From the NCBI GenBank assembly GCA_002170395.1, contig NHEJ01000002.1, positions 29,395 to 93,394 on the forward strand: 64,000 nucleotides of DNA, in the 5' to 3' direction. The translations under genes and the position numbers were made by a program. This DNA comes from Betaproteobacteria bacterium TMED82 (GTDB taxonomy: Bacteria; Pseudomonadota; Gammaproteobacteria; Burkholderiales; Burkholderiaceae_A). The notes beneath the pieces were generated by a model. The model was given only the letters and a program-made list of their open reading frames with translations. It was not told the origin of the DNA and ran no database searches. Positions 30,657 to 41,764 of this stretch are shown here, one piece after another. Position 1 is the first letter of the stretch. Every line of letters starts with the position of its first letter.

Positions 30657-31433
30657 TTAATTTTTCCTTCCTAATTTTGTATACTCATTTAAATCTAAAA
30701 CAATTCTTCTTGAAGACAACTTATTAATGCTCAATTGCCCATCGATTAATGTTCTCAAAATACCTTTTATTTCCATGGATAAATTCTTACTCGAGACAGA
30801 TTCTTGTAAATAGTTTAAATCTAAAATATTCCCTGAAAAGATTTTTATAATTTCCCTTGATAAAAATTTCTCAACCCTACAAGAGGAACTATCACTTAAA
30901 TTAATTTCTTTTTCAGAAATAATCCCTTCAGTGGCGCTTATAAAGTAGTTTTTTTTAAAATTGTTTTTTAAAATTCCTTCGAAATCTGGAAAAACACCCA
31001 TCTCTAACAATAAAGAGATTTCAAATCTCCTTAAGATCAAATCTGATGGGAAAATACCACTCGATAATTGCTTTAAAGAACTCTCATAAATGCTAAACAG
31101 CTTAGGACATGGATCATGTTTTTGCATTAATTTTAGTAAGAGTTCATTAATATAAAAACCAGAAAATAAACTGCTACCGGATAACATTCTATGATTACTA
31201 GCTCCAATCCACTCCGCTCCCAATAAACTTCTCAAATCACCATTTTTACCGTACCTTACATCCAATTTATTAAATGGCTGCAATAAGCCACGATAAACTG
31301 AGCTAGCCCTTCGAGCACCTTTAGCTACAGCACTAACCCGTCCATCATCAGCACTTATTAGTTCAACTATCAAACTGGATTCTTTCCAAGGATAGCTATG
31401 CAAAACATAGCAATTAACCACACAATTTCCCAC
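30657..31433 (-). CDS. recO: DNA repair protein RecO
   Basis: CYVLHSYPWKESSLIVELISADDGRVSAVAKGARR; syntenic between era and pdxJ. Confidence 0.9.
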   Translation of the reverse strand: MGNCVVNCYVLHSYPWKESSLIVELISADDGRVSAVAKGARRASSVYRGLLQPFNKLDVRYGKNGDLRSLLGAEWIGASNHRMLSGSSLFSGFYINELLLKLMQKHDPCPKLFSIYESSLKQLSSGIFPSDLILRRFEISLLLEMGVFPDFEGILKNNFKKNYFISATEGIISEKEINLSDSSSCRVEKFLSREIIKIFSGNILDLNYLQESVSSKNLSMEIKGILRTLIDGQLSINKLSSRRIVLDLNEYTKLGRKN

Positions 31434-31449
31434 TTAAGAAAATAATCAT

Positions 31450-32349
31450 TTAATCGATCCCCATTCCTAATAATAGATTTGTATCTTTAACCCAGTTTTT
31501 TTTAACTTTTACCCATAGATTTAATTGTACTTTTACTCCCAGTAGCTGGGTCAACTCACGTCTAGCAGCCTCAGATATTTTACTAATTTTTACTCCTCTG
31601 GAACCGAGTAAAATAGGACGATGAGTTTTCTTTCCAACATAAATAGTAGCAAAAATATCTAAGGGTGTTCTACCCATAGAACGCTCTTCCATTTTATCGA
31701 TTTTTACGGACAACGAATAATGCAACTCCTCTCCAATATAGCGCATTACTATCTCTCTTATTAACTCGGAAACACGAAATGTTTTACTTCTGTTTGTTTT
31801 TATATCATCCTCAAAAATTTTTTCTTGAAAAGGTATTACTTTGACTACTTCATTTACTAGTTGATTCAGTTGGAAATTCTTTTTTGCCGAAACGGGTATC
31901 AATGCATTTGGTTTCAAAGACATAAAGTTTGAAGAATTCTCAAAAATTTTCTTCTTCTCATATAAGTTTTTAGATAAATCTACTTTATTTAGAGCAATAA
32001 TTAAGGGAACATTCCTAGGCAACAATCTCTTTATAAATTTATCGCCGTCAGTAAACTTATTAGCTTCTGTAACCCAGATTATGAGGTCAACAGACACCAC
32101 CTCCGCCAAAGCTAATTTATTTAATCTTCTATTCAGAGCAAATTTCTTATTAAAGTCTAAGCCTGGAGTATCCAAAAAAATAATTTGATAATTTTGTCGT
32201 GTGCAAATACCTACAACTTTATTTCTAGTCGACTGCCGCTTCTTAGAAACTATACTTACTGAGTCACCTACTATTTTATTTAGTAAGGTAGACTTGCCAA
32301 CGTTTGGTCGACCGATGATGGCAACATACCCTCTCTTGAAATCGCTCAC
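31450..32349 (-). CDS. era: GTPase Era
   Basis: GYVAIIGRPNVGKSTLLNKIVG, DTPGLD, NKVDL, KH domain RPILLGSRGVKISKISEAARREL. Confidence 0.96.
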   Translation of the reverse strand: MSDFKRGYVAIIGRPNVGKSTLLNKIVGDSVSIVSKKRQSTRNKVVGICTRQNYQIIFLDTPGLDFNKKFALNRRLNKLALAEVVSVDLIIWVTEANKFTDGDKFIKRLLPRNVPLIIALNKVDLSKNLYEKKKIFENSSNFMSLKPNALIPVSAKKNFQLNQLVNEVVKVIPFQEKIFEDDIKTNRSKTFRVSELIREIVMRYIGEELHYSLSVKIDKMEERSMGRTPLDIFATIYVGKKTHRPILLGSRGVKISKISEAARRELTQLLGVKVQLNLWVKVKKNWVKDTNLLLGMGID

Positions 32350-32379
32350 CCAGCTATCGCTACCTGAGAAGAAAAGTGA

Positions 32380-33120
32380 TTATTTCGATATATTACAAGC
32401 ATTTTTTTTTTCTAGCTTGTGCAAGATTATTTCTGCAGCATTTTGCTCCGCTTGCTTTAATGAATCTCCACTGGCCACCTCCACTAGTGTGAAAATTCTA
32501 TCATTATTCAACTTCCACTTTATTTTACATGAAACAAAAAATTTGAGATTATGATCTGGGCCCGTCGTCTTGATAAGAGAATAAACTGGTAACGCTGACT
32601 TATTTTTTTGAACTATTTCCTGAAGAAGAGTTTTTGCTGTAGCTAATGAAAGAGTTTCAAAAGTCTTAAAATCTAGCAAAGGTTTGTAAGCTCTCAAGAT
32701 AACTGCAGTAACCGCTTCTAAACCACCGTCGATAAATATTGCACCAAAAACCGACTCCACTGCGTCTGAAAGAGCTGACATTTTAAATTTTTCCTTATTG
32801 CTTTTTTTTCCTTCAGTCATCAATAATAAAGGCGCAATTTCTATCTCAGTTCCGATCTCTAATAAAGTACTTTTATCGACTAAATTGGCTCTCATCCGAG
32901 ATAACTCACCCTCTGAAGCCTTAGGAAACTCTGAAAAAAGATAATTACTTATAACTGTATTAAGAACACTATCTCCGAGAAACTCTAGCCGTTCATAATG
33001 ATTTTGGCCAAAACTTTTATGAGTTAAAGCCTCGAGTAGTAATTCATGCTTAGTAAATTGGTAACCTATAGTTTTCTGAAATTTTCTAATAGTTTGCAAG
33101 TTAATAGTCAGGGATCCCAT
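32380..33120 (-). CDS. rnc: Ribonuclease III
   Basis: LLLEALTHKSFGQNHYERLEFLGDSVLNTVISNYLF, SDAVESVFGAIFIDGG, C-terminal dsRBD. Confidence 0.95.
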   Translation of the reverse strand: MGSLTINLQTIRKFQKTIGYQFTKHELLLEALTHKSFGQNHYERLEFLGDSVLNTVISNYLFSEFPKASEGELSRMRANLVDKSTLLEIGTEIEIAPLLLMTEGKKSNKEKFKMSALSDAVESVFGAIFIDGGLEAVTAVILRAYKPLLDFKTFETLSLATAKTLLQEIVQKNKSALPVYSLIKTTGPDHNLKFFVSCKIKWKLNNDRIFTLVEVASGDSLKQAEQNAAEIILHKLEKKNACNISK

Positions 33121-33123
33121 AAC

Positions 33124-33924
33124 TCATTCTAATAAACCCAGACGATTAAAACGTCCAGATATAACGTCTCCAAAGTTAAACCAAATTAAAAACGCCTTTC
33201 CGACTAAATTTGATTCAGGCACGAAACCCCAGTACCTACTATCACTACTATTATCTCTATTGTCACCTAAAACGAAATAATGGTTTTTTGGCACCGTGCA
33301 ACTTATCCCTCCCAAAACTCTCTTGCAAGAATTTTTTGGTTTAATTCTATCAACCAAATAAATCTCAGCAGCTTGAATGTCATTTAACACTTTAAATTCA
33401 TGATCCCCAAGTTTTTCTTCAAATTGATTGGATACTTTATAAGTGGTCGGGTCTAAATAATCAGCTGTACGAACTCTCTCCATAGACTTCCCGTTAATAA
33501 TAATGCTTTTTTCTTTATATTCAACAACATCACCTGGTAAACCTACTACCCTTTTAATGTAATCTAACGAATCATCTTTTGGCCATCGAAAAACAGCGAC
33601 ATCTCCCCTCTGCGGAGAATTTACGTTTACTACTTTAGAATTTAAAACAGGAAGTCTGAGGCCATATTCGAACTTGCTGACTAAAATGAGATCCCCAATT
33701 CTCAAGGTTGGAATCATTGAACCCGAGGGAATATTAAACGGTTCAAAAAGAAAAGACCGAATAACGAATACTATGAAAATCACTGGGAAAAATCCGGCAG
33801 TGTACTCTAGCCAAACCGGTCGATCAGCCCCAGCAACTCTTTTTTTATAAAAATAAAAATAATCAGCAAGCCAAAACCCACCTGATAGAAGAAAGAGAAT
33901 CAATAAAATCAACTCGAAATCCAT
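33124..33924 (-). CDS. lepB: Signal peptidase I
   Basis: RSFLFEPFNIPSGSMIPTLRIGDLILVSKF, RGDVAVFRWPKDDSLDYIKRVVGLPGD, FVLGDNRDNSSDSRYWGFVPESNLVGKA. Confidence 0.96.
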   Translation of the reverse strand: MDFELILLILFLLSGGFWLADYFYFYKKRVAGADRPVWLEYTAGFFPVIFIVFVIRSFLFEPFNIPSGSMIPTLRIGDLILVSKFEYGLRLPVLNSKVVNVNSPQRGDVAVFRWPKDDSLDYIKRVVGLPGDVVEYKEKSIIINGKSMERVRTADYLDPTTYKVSNQFEEKLGDHEFKVLNDIQAAEIYLVDRIKPKNSCKRVLGGISCTVPKNHYFVLGDNRDNSSDSRYWGFVPESNLVGKAFLIWFNFGDVISGRFNRLGLLE

Positions 33925-33933
33925 TTTATTTTC

Positions 33934-35760
33934 CTATGACTTCAGAACAGATAAAAAAGCCTCCTGTGGAACGTCTACAGATCCCACCTGCTTCATCCTT
34001 TTTTTTCCAGCTTTTTGTTTTTCCAAAAGTTTTCTTTTTCTAGTTATGTCACCACCGTAACACTTTGCTAATACATTTTTTCTTAATGCCTTTACGTTTT
34101 CTCTGGCTATAAAATTAGTACCTATAGCGGCTTGAATAGCTATATCAAACATCTGCCGAGGGATTAAAGTTTTTAGTTTACTAGCAATAGCTCTACCCCG
34201 GGCTACAGAATTCGATCGATGAACGATAGCTGAGAGAGTATCCACCCTCTCCCCATTTATTAAAATATCCAACTTAACAACATCAGCAACACGGTACTCC
34301 AAAAATTCATATTCCATGGATGCATATCCCTTTGATATCGATTTGAGCTTATCAAAGAAATCCACAACCACTTCATTCGTGGGGATATCGTAGACAATAC
34401 TGACTTGATTGCCGTAATAAACCATGGATGACTGTAACCCGCGCTTACTGATACAAAGCTTTATAATAGACCCAAGATATTCTTTGGGAGCCATTATAGT
34501 TAATTTTGAGAATGGTTCACGTATTTCAAGTAATTTTGACTGCTCCAACATACCGGATGGGTTATCAATAAACACCCTTTCACCACTTTTTAATATCAAT
34601 TCGTAGATCACCGTTGGGGCTGTGTTTATGAGATTTAATTTATACTCCCGTTCTAACCGTTCCTGTATTATTTCCATATGAAGCATGCCTAAGAAACCAC
34701 ATCTAAAACCAAAGCCCAGCGCTTGCGAAATCTCGGGCTCAAAAGTTAAAGAGCTGTCATTTAACCTCAACTTAGTCAGTGCATCACGCATTAAATCGTA
34801 ATCTTTTGACTCGATAGGATAAACACCAGCAAAAACCTGTGGTTTAACCTCTTTAAAACCAGGCAACCTTGTCGGTGCACGACTTTTTAAACTGGTTAAT
34901 GTATCACCGACTCTCGCAGAAGTTATATCCTTGATTCCAGCTACTACAAAACCAACTTCTCCTGCCTTCAATGAATTTTTTTCCTTAGCTTTTGGGGAAA
35001 ATATACCTAGTTTCTCAACTGAGCAATGTTTTTCTGTGCCCATAAGTAGAATTTTTTCTCCTACAGAAAACTCTCCATTAAAAACCCGAACAAGCATGAC
35101 GACACCAACGTAGACATCGAACCAGGAATCAACGATCTGGGCCTGGAGTGGTTTACTGTAATGTCCTGTAGGCGCAGGAACCCTAGAAATTATGTGTTCA
35201 ATTAGAGTAACTACTCCCTCTCCAGTTTTTGCGCTAACTTTAATGGCCTCTTTAGCATCAATACCTATTGTTTCCTCAATTGCGTTTATAGCGTTCTCTG
35301 GGTCGGAAGAAGGCAAATCAATCTTATTTAAAGTGGGGATGACTTCTATACCTAGATCGAGTGCCGTGTAGCAATTTGCAACTGTTTGGGCCTCAACTCC
35401 CTGACTTGCGTCAACAACTAGAATGGCACCTTCGCATGCTGCCAATGACCTGCTAACCTCATATGAAAAATCCACATGTCCGGGAGTATCTATTAAGTTT
35501 AAGGTATATAAGGTTCCGTCTAGAGATTTATACTGTAAAGTAGCAGTTTGCGCCTTTATTGTAATTCCTCGCTCTCTTTCCAAAGACATTGAGTCAAGAA
35601 CTTGCTCGTTCATGTCCCGCTCTGATAATCCACCACATACCTGTATAAGGCGATCTGCAAGTGTGCTCTTGCCGTGATCTATATGAGCAATTATTGAAAA
35701 GTTTCTTATATTTCTCAAAGAAAAATTAAGGCTTAATTGGAATGAAGAAAGCCTCTTCAC
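33934..35760 (-). CDS. lepA: Elongation factor 4
   Basis: [53 protein letters not shown] at 35718 (RNIRNFSII...) may be the real start. Confidence 0.96.
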   Translation of the reverse strand: MKRLSSFQLSLNFSLRNIRNFSIIAHIDHGKSTLADRLIQVCGGLSERDMNEQVLDSMSLERERGITIKAQTATLQYKSLDGTLYTLNLIDTPGHVDFSYEVSRSLAACEGAILVVDASQGVEAQTVANCYTALDLGIEVIPTLNKIDLPSSDPENAINAIEETIGIDAKEAIKVSAKTGEGVVTLIEHIISRVPAPTGHYSKPLQAQIVDSWFDVYVGVVMLVRVFNGEFSVGEKILLMGTEKHCSVEKLGIFSPKAKEKNSLKAGEVGFVVAGIKDITSARVGDTLTSLKSRAPTRLPGFKEVKPQVFAGVYPIESKDYDLMRDALTKLRLNDSSLTFEPEISQALGFGFRCGFLGMLHMEIIQERLEREYKLNLINTAPTVIYELILKSGERVFIDNPSGMLEQSKLLEIREPFSKLTIMAPKEYLGSIIKLCISKRGLQSSMVYYGNQVSIVYDIPTNEVVVDFFDKLKSISKGYASMEYEFLEYRVADVVKLDILINGERVDTLSAIVHRSNSVARGRAIASKLKTLIPRQMFDIAIQAAIGTNFIARENVKALRKNVLAKCYGGDITRKRKLLEKQKAGKKRMKQVGSVDVPQEAFLSVLKS

Positions 35761-37198
35761 CTCGCCGAACTAACAAAACTACAACCTTTGACCTATCTAA
35801 AGTCCCAACCATTGACGAAAATTCCTTAACTGTTTGAATACTTTGATTATTCATAGAGGTTATTATATCGCCTGATACTAACCCGGCACTAGAGCCAGCA
35901 CCTTTTACTGAAGAAATGACTACACCACCTCTAAGCTTTAATTTCTTGGCAATTGCAATGGGTAAAGCTTCAACGGCTATACCAAGCCAGTTAAAAACAG
36001 TGACCACCGGCTTTTCGGGCTCGGGAGTGAAATTTGCTGTTCTTTGAGCTGCCATCTCTTCAACTTCAACTTTCAGAGATAAAGATTTCCCCGCCCTCCA
36101 AAGTCTTACTGAGGCTATTGTTCCGGGCTTTGTTCTTCCAACAACTCTTGGTAAATCAGATACTCTATCAATTTTCTTTCCTTCAAACATTAAGATAATG
36201 TCACCAGGTTTCACACCGGCCTTCCCGGAAGGCCCATCGGGGTCTACACTCCTTACTAAAGCCCCCGAGGCAGCTTTTAACCCTAATCCATCAGCTACAT
36301 CTTTACTAACCTCTCCAATCAAAACACCAATCCTACCACGAGTTACTTTGCCAGTTACCTTAAGTTGTTCTGCAACGAGATTAGCTTCATCTATGGGAAT
36401 TGCAAATGAAATCCCCATAAAACCACCGGTACGGCTGTAGATTTGAGAATTAATGCCTATTACTTCACCGTTCAAATTTAACAAAGGACCCCCAGAATTA
36501 CCAGGATTCACAGCGACATCTGTTTGTATGAATGGCAAGTAATCCCCCGTATCTCTACCCAAAGCGCTAACGATACCCGCAGTAACGGTATTCTCCAAGC
36601 CAAAAGGTGATCCAATAGCAACAACCCATGCTCCAACTTTTAGTTTCGAAGTGTCTCCCATTTTTAAAGAAGGAAAGCCTTTTCCCTCAATTTTCAACAA
36701 GGCAACATCTGTTCTCTGGTCGGAGCCAATAACCTTAGCAGTAAATTCTCGACGGTCTGTAAAGGTCACGATAACCCTACCCGCGCCAGACACTACGTGG
36801 TGATTAGATAATATATAACCATCAGAAGAAACTAAGAAACCACTCCCTACTCCCCTCGGCGGTTGACCACGGGGGGATGGAGGTTGTCTAGGAGGTCCTT
36901 GACCAGGATTACCACCTGGCGGAAAAAATCTTTTAAAGAACTCATACATCGGGTCGTTCTCGTCAAGCTCAGGAACTCGCGGTAAACCTGGCATGTTTGC
37001 CTGAGGCGTATTTCCCTCCTGCGTTGTTCTGATATTGACGACGGCCGGACTAGCCTTCTCTACCAATGTTGTGAAATCAGGTAATCCATATGACTTCCCG
37101 TAGACGGCTCCATGATTTGATAAAGACGTAAAACCAAACATGAAGGCCGAAAAAAGAAATGTATAAGTAACTCTGTTGCTTAACATTGAAATGTTCAC
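35726..37198 (-). CDS. mucD: DegP/MucD-type periplasmic serine protease (two PDZ domains)
   Basis: [54 protein letters not shown]; downstream of rpoE-rseA-rseB. Confidence 0.94.
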   Translation of the reverse strand: MNISMLSNRVTYTFLFSAFMFGFTSLSNHGAVYGKSYGLPDFTTLVEKASPAVVNIRTTQEGNTPQANMPGLPRVPELDENDPMYEFFKRFFPPGGNPGQGPPRQPPSPRGQPPRGVGSGFLVSSDGYILSNHHVVSGAGRVIVTFTDRREFTAKVIGSDQRTDVALLKIEGKGFPSLKMGDTSKLKVGAWVVAIGSPFGLENTVTAGIVSALGRDTGDYLPFIQTDVAVNPGNSGGPLLNLNGEVIGINSQIYSRTGGFMGISFAIPIDEANLVAEQLKVTGKVTRGRIGVLIGEVSKDVADGLGLKAASGALVRSVDPDGPSGKAGVKPGDIILMFEGKKIDRVSDLPRVVGRTKPGTIASVRLWRAGKSLSLKVEVEEMAAQRTANFTPEPEKPVVTVFNWLGIAVEALPIAIAKKLKLRGGVVISSVKGAGSSAGLVSGDIITSMNNQSIQTVKEFSSMVGTLDRSKVVVLLVRRGEEAFFIPIKP

Positions 37199-37222
37199 CT
37201 CTTTATGTCTTCAAACGACGGT

Positions 37223-38281
37223 CTAATCAATCATTGAATTATTAAAAAACGATTGAACGGTTTCTCTTGGGACACACCCAACGGACGACACCGACCTATT
37301 AGAAATTAATCCACTTTTAAGTGATAAACAACCCCTCGTCAACACTTTCTTTGCAAAAACAACATCAGATTCCTGATCTGCAAGAGCAAGCATGGACACC
37401 GCTGCAACACCGTCGGAGAAAAGGCAGTGACTTTTTTCGTAATCGATCTTTTTATTATATTTAATCCTGTTAAATCTTGTATCAAAACATTTTATCAGCT
37501 TAAATCCTTTAACGGGTTCATATTTGAAAATTTTACTCTCCCCGTTGTTAAACTTTGAAACAAGTAATTTATTCCAAGTGTGACTCTCTGGAAACTGGTT
37601 CTTTATTCTAATTTCTTCGACAGGGTTAATACTTACGTCAACAAAATAATCCTTTTTAATAACAAATCTATTATGGTTAAAATACTCAACCTTTAAAAGT
37701 AACAATGAATCTTGCTCAAGCCAGGCTCTAATTCCCCATCTGAAATCATCTCTAGGTATTAATTCAATAGCTATAGTTTCAAATCCAGCTACCCTGTTTT
37801 TGCTCTTGTCATTTTTTTTGGTGACAACCTCGTAATTTTCCAAAATCTTTGATGTGTCGCCATAAAATAAACTTGGAAAGCTAGGTTTCGCAGTACTGCT
37901 TACCTTGATGAGTTTATTTTCGGGCAAGTATTGGGTTAATTTATCTCCAACGTGAACCTCCACAACATGCCCATCATTCATTGACTCTACCTGCTTTACA
38001 ACCTTTCCGTCCTGAGTGGTAGTTTGGATTAAGCTCTTGACCTTTTTTGATATCCCAAGATTCTCAATAACAACCGTTCCGGTAATTGAAACACTCTCTG
38101 CGACGTGTTTAGCAGTGTTGAGCAACTCTACCGCTTCACTGCTATTCAACTGCCTTGATTCCGAAATAGCAGAGCTTGACTGACATGCTAAGAATATTGC
38201 AAAAGACCTAACTAGATTTTTTTTATAGGAGCGAGTGAAAAGCCGTTTATTGAAATGGAAAATACGATAAGAACTTAACAT
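37223..38281 (-). CDS. rseB: Sigma-E regulatory protein RseB/MucB
   Basis: RseB-type fold region (TITGTVVIENLG..., YLPENKLIKVS, ...) and position between rseA and mucD. Confidence 0.85.
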   Translation of the reverse strand: MLSSYRIFHFNKRLFTRSYKKNLVRSFAIFLACQSSSAISESRQLNSSEAVELLNTAKHVAESVSITGTVVIENLGISKKVKSLIQTTTQDGKVVKQVESMNDGHVVEVHVGDKLTQYLPENKLIKVSSTAKPSFPSLFYGDTSKILENYEVVTKKNDKSKNRVAGFETIAIELIPRDDFRWGIRAWLEQDSLLLLKVEYFNHNRFVIKKDYFVDVSINPVEEIRIKNQFPESHTWNKLLVSKFNNGESKIFKYEPVKGFKLIKCFDTRFNRIKYNKKIDYEKSHCLFSDGVAAVSMLALADQESDVVFAKKVLTRGCLSLKSGLISNRSVSSVGCVPRETVQSFFNNSMID

Positions 38282-38805
38282 ATTACATCCGTGCCAGACA
38301 TATTTTTATGATGCTCAAATAATTCCAAATCAACTTGCCCTTGTGGAAGTGAGCTCAACCCAGCAAAACTACACTCACTGAGATATCCCTGAGCGTCATT
38401 AAAACTCGTATAAATTGCTCTAACCTCACTAGCTTCAACAACCTCTACCTTTCTATCCAAACCATCATTGAAAGGTTGAAATAACGAACCCAAAACAAAA
38501 ACAAATGATAGACTCGCGGCATACTTGAACTGCCCGAAAGAAAACTTATTTTTAAAATTTAATGGAAATTGAGAAACATTTGACTTTTCCGGACGACTAC
38601 GTTCGATTTCATCACGTACTCTAGTAGCTAAGTCTGCCGTTAGATACTCTGGCTTGGATTGACGCAACGCATCACCGATCAAACCGTATATTTCCCAAGT
38701 TTTCCTGTCTTCTTTCGATAAATCTGCGATGGAAGACCTTTTATCGAACCCATCAAACAAAGCCGATAACTCCTTATTGTGCAACTGTTCTTTATTCTCT
38801 TTCAT
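38275..38805 (-). CDS. rseA: Anti-sigma-E factor RseA/MucA
   Basis: N-terminal ELSALFDGF...WEIYGLIGDALRQ and one TM; adjacent to rpoE. Confidence 0.87.
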   Translation of the reverse strand: MKENKEQLHNKELSALFDGFDKRSSIADLSKEDRKTWEIYGLIGDALRQSKPEYLTADLATRVRDEIERSRPEKSNVSQFPLNFKNKFSFGQFKYAASLSFVFVLGSLFQPFNDGLDRKVEVVEASEVRAIYTSFNDAQGYLSECSFAGLSSLPQGQVDLELFEHHKNMSGTDVIC

Positions 38806-38834
38806 TAGTGCATTTCACCTATCCAAAAATTTTT

Positions 38835-39440
38835 TTACCATCTCTTATTATCTGGAGTATCCAACAACGGACGAAGTTCCTGAGCGATAGCTTCTCTAGC
38901 CCTAAAAATTCTGGATCTTACCGTACCAATAGGGCAATCCATCGCTTCAGCAATCTCCTCATAACTCAATCCTTCCATTTCCCTCAAAGTAACTGCCGTA
39001 CTTAATTCCTCTGGGAGCTTTTCCACGGCACTGTTAACGGCCTGTGCTATTTGTAAACCGGACAAAGCTCCTTCAGGACTAGCATCTGTATTTACGACAT
39101 CTTGGAATTCAAAAGATTCCCCGTCTTCAGAATTACTTGATAATTCACTAAGTGGTATAGGTCTTTTACCCTTAGCAAATAAATAATTCTTCGCGGTATT
39201 GACAGCAATTCGATACAGCCAGGTATAGAAAGCACTATCACCTCGAAACTGTCCAATTGCTCGATATGCTTTTAAAAACGACTCTTGCGCGATATCCTCA
39301 ACTTCCACAGGGTCACGCACTAGCCTCGATAACAGCCGTATCACTCTTCGCTGGTATTTAATTACGAGAAAATCGAATGCCTTTGAGTCACCCTCTTTAG
39401 CTCTGTTCACTAAGACTTTGTCAGATTGAGAATCAGTCAC
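38835..39440 (-). CDS. rpoE: RNA polymerase sigma factor RpoE/AlgU
   Basis: VEDIAQESFLKAYRAIGQFRGDSAFYTWLYRIAVNTAKN, LREMEGLSYEEIAEAMDCPIGTVRSRIFRAREAI. Confidence 0.96.
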   Translation of the reverse strand: MTDSQSDKVLVNRAKEGDSKAFDFLVIKYQRRVIRLLSRLVRDPVEVEDIAQESFLKAYRAIGQFRGDSAFYTWLYRIAVNTAKNYLFAKGKRPIPLSELSSNSEDGESFEFQDVVNTDASPEGALSGLQIAQAVNSAVEKLPEELSTAVTLREMEGLSYEEIAEAMDCPIGTVRSRIFRAREAIAQELRPLLDTPDNKRW

Positions 39441-39446
39441 AAAATT

Positions 39447-40709
39447 TCACAAATGAGCTCTTCTAAAAACCAGAGTGCCATTCGTCCCTCCAAATCCAAA
39501 GTTATTTTTAAGTACTACTTCAATATCGAGATCCCGGGCTTCGTTAGCACAGTAGTCTAAGTCACAGTCTGGGTCATTACCCTCAAGGTTAATAGTTGGT
39601 GGAGAAATGCCTTTATACAAAGCCAGAACACTGAAAACAGATTCAACTCCACCAGCTCCGCCAAGCAAATGTCCTGTCATTGATTTAGTCGAACTAATAA
39701 CCAGATTTTTCGCATGTTGACTAAAGCAAGTCTTGATTGCTATGGTTTCATTTTTATCGCCTAGTTGCGTTGACGTGCCATGAGCGTTGATATAATCCAC
39801 TTCGTCAGGATTTATCCTAGCATTTTTTAAAGCATTACTCATGCTGTAAACTGGCCCCTTTATATCAGGTGCAGTCATATGATATGCATCACCCGACATA
39901 CCAAAACCGATTAATTCTGCATAAATTTTAGCTTTTCTAGATCTAGCGCTTTCAAGTGATTCCAAAAACACTACGCCAGCTCCTTCACCTAAAACAAATC
40001 CATCTCTTCCAGCATCAAAAGGTCTTGATGCCGATTCGGGATCCTCGTTTCTCAACGACAATGCTCTAGCAGCTGCAAAACCTCCTAATCCCAGTGGGGA
40101 GATCGTTGATTCCGCTCCGCCTGCAAGCATGGCATCAGCATCACCGCATTGAATTAATCTTGCAGCCAGCCCTATACTGTGTAGCCCCGTGGTACATGCC
40201 GTCACAGCAGCCATGTTTGGTCCATTAATGTTTAATTCAATACTCAAATGTCCAGAGATCATATTGATGATCGATGCGGGGACAAAAAAAGGAGAGACTC
40301 TCCTAGGCCCCCTTGAACTTAATACTTTTTGTGTTTCCTCAATCAACGGTAACCCGCCTATTCCAGAACCCACTAAAACCCCGACACGCGATCTTGCTTC
40401 ATCGTTAACCTCATAACCTGAATCTTCAAAAGCCTCTAAACCCGCGGCTACTCCAAAATGGATAAAGGTGTCCATATGCCTTGCCATCTTCTTCGGGATA
40501 TATTTTTCAACAGAAAAATTTTTTACCTCCGCAGCTATTTTAACGGGGAAAGCGCTTGCGTCAAATTTAGTAACTTTTGCTACTCCAGATTTACCACTGA
40601 GCAACGCACCCCATGAATCGTTGACGTCATTACCCAAAGGGCTAATCATACCAAGCCCGGTTACTACCACGCGGGAAAGTTCAGGGTTTCTCATAGTTTC
40701 TAGGGGCAA
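39447..40709 (-). CDS. fabF: 3-oxoacyl-ACP synthase II
   Basis: VVVTGLGMISPLGNDV, VTACTTGLHSIG, INAHGTSTQLGDKNE, TKSMTGHLLGGAGGVES. Confidence 0.97.
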   Translation of the reverse strand: MPLETMRNPELSRVVVTGLGMISPLGNDVNDSWGALLSGKSGVAKVTKFDASAFPVKIAAEVKNFSVEKYIPKKMARHMDTFIHFGVAAGLEAFEDSGYEVNDEARSRVGVLVGSGIGGLPLIEETQKVLSSRGPRRVSPFFVPASIINMISGHLSIELNINGPNMAAVTACTTGLHSIGLAARLIQCGDADAMLAGGAESTISPLGLGGFAAARALSLRNEDPESASRPFDAGRDGFVLGEGAGVVFLESLESARSRKAKIYAELIGFGMSGDAYHMTAPDIKGPVYSMSNALKNARINPDEVDYINAHGTSTQLGDKNETIAIKTCFSQHAKNLVISSTKSMTGHLLGGAGGVESVFSVLALYKGISPPTINLEGNDPDCDLDYCANEARDLDIEVVLKNNFGFGGTNGTLVFRRAHL

Positions 40710-40750
40710 AAGAAAATATTTTAGACGTTTACTGTACTGTAAACTCTGAC

Positions 40751-40996
40751 CTATCCTTGGTCTTTAAGATTATTTTTAATGTACTGAATTGCTTCTTGCA
40801 CAGTCGTTATCTTCTCAGCTTCCTCATCGGGAATTTCGCATTCAAACGCATCTTCCAAGGCCATCACAAGCTCTACGGTATCGAGGGAATCCGCACCTAG
40901 GTCCTCTACAAACTTCGAATCATTTTTTATATCTTCTAACTTCACACCCAACTGCTCTGAAACAATACTTTTAACTCTCTTTTCAACTTCTTCCAT
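40751..40996 (-). CDS. acpP: Acyl carrier protein
   Basis: 81 aa with [38 protein letters not shown]. Confidence 0.98.
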   Translation of the reverse strand: MEEVEKRVKSIVSEQLGVKLEDIKNDSKFVEDLGADSLDTVELVMALEDAFECEIPDEEAEKITTVQEAIQYIKNNLKDQG

Positions 40997-41032
40997 AACC
41001 TACTCCAAATTTGAAATTTTAATCCCAGTTTA

Positions 41033-41764
41033 TCAGGGCATGAACATACCACCATTAACATTTAAAGTATTTCCTGTTATGTAGGAGGCTTGATCGGACG
41101 ACAAAAACAGAGTTGCATAGGCAATATCGTCTGGACACCCAAATTTTCTCATAGGAATGCTGTTATATAAAGCATCTTTTATCTCTTGACCAACCTTTTT
41201 TGTCATATCTGTTTCAATATACCCCGGAGCTACGCAGTTAACAGTTATACCACGATTACCAACCTCTCTAGCCAAAGATTTACACAATCCGCTCAGCCCT
41301 GCTTTAGTGGCAGCGTAGTTCGATTGACCGACATTTCCAGTTAAGCCCACTACTGAACTAATAAAAATTACTCTTCCCCATCTCTTTTTTAACATTGGCC
41401 GAATAAATGACTTGGTAAGTTTGAAACAAGCAGTCAGATTAACCTGCAAAACATCCTCCCAGTCGCTATCCGATATCCTTATAAATAAGTTATCACGAAC
41501 TATAGCAGCGTTATTTATTAGAATGTCTGGTAGAGGAAATTCTGCCGTATACTTAGCGATAAAATCGGATAGATTATTTTTTTTTAAATCTAAAATTAAA
41601 CCTTTTCCCTCGCCATTCAAAGCATCAATTTGTCTAGTAATCGCTTCAGCGCCGCTGTTGCTAGTGGAAGTCGCAAAAACCGAATGTCCTGACGAAACAA
41701 ATTGCTTTACTAGTGCACTCCCAATACCTCTAGAGCCTCCAGTTATAAAAACCACTTTAGTCAT
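41033..41764 (-). CDS. fabG: 3-oxoacyl-ACP reductase
   Basis: VVFITGGSRGIGSALV, YAATKAGLSGLCKSLAREVGNRGITVNCVAPGYI. ATG at 41764 overlaps fabD stop (ATGACTAA). Confidence 0.94.
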   Translation of the reverse strand: MTKVVFITGGSRGIGSALVKQFVSSGHSVFATSTSNSGAEAITRQIDALNGEGKGLILDLKKNNLSDFIAKYTAEFPLPDILINNAAIVRDNLFIRISDSDWEDVLQVNLTACFKLTKSFIRPMLKKRWGRVIFISSVVGLTGNVGQSNYAATKAGLSGLCKSLAREVGNRGITVNCVAPGYIETDMTKKVGQEIKDALYNSIPMRKFGCPDDIAYATLFLSSDQASYITGNTLNVNGGMFMP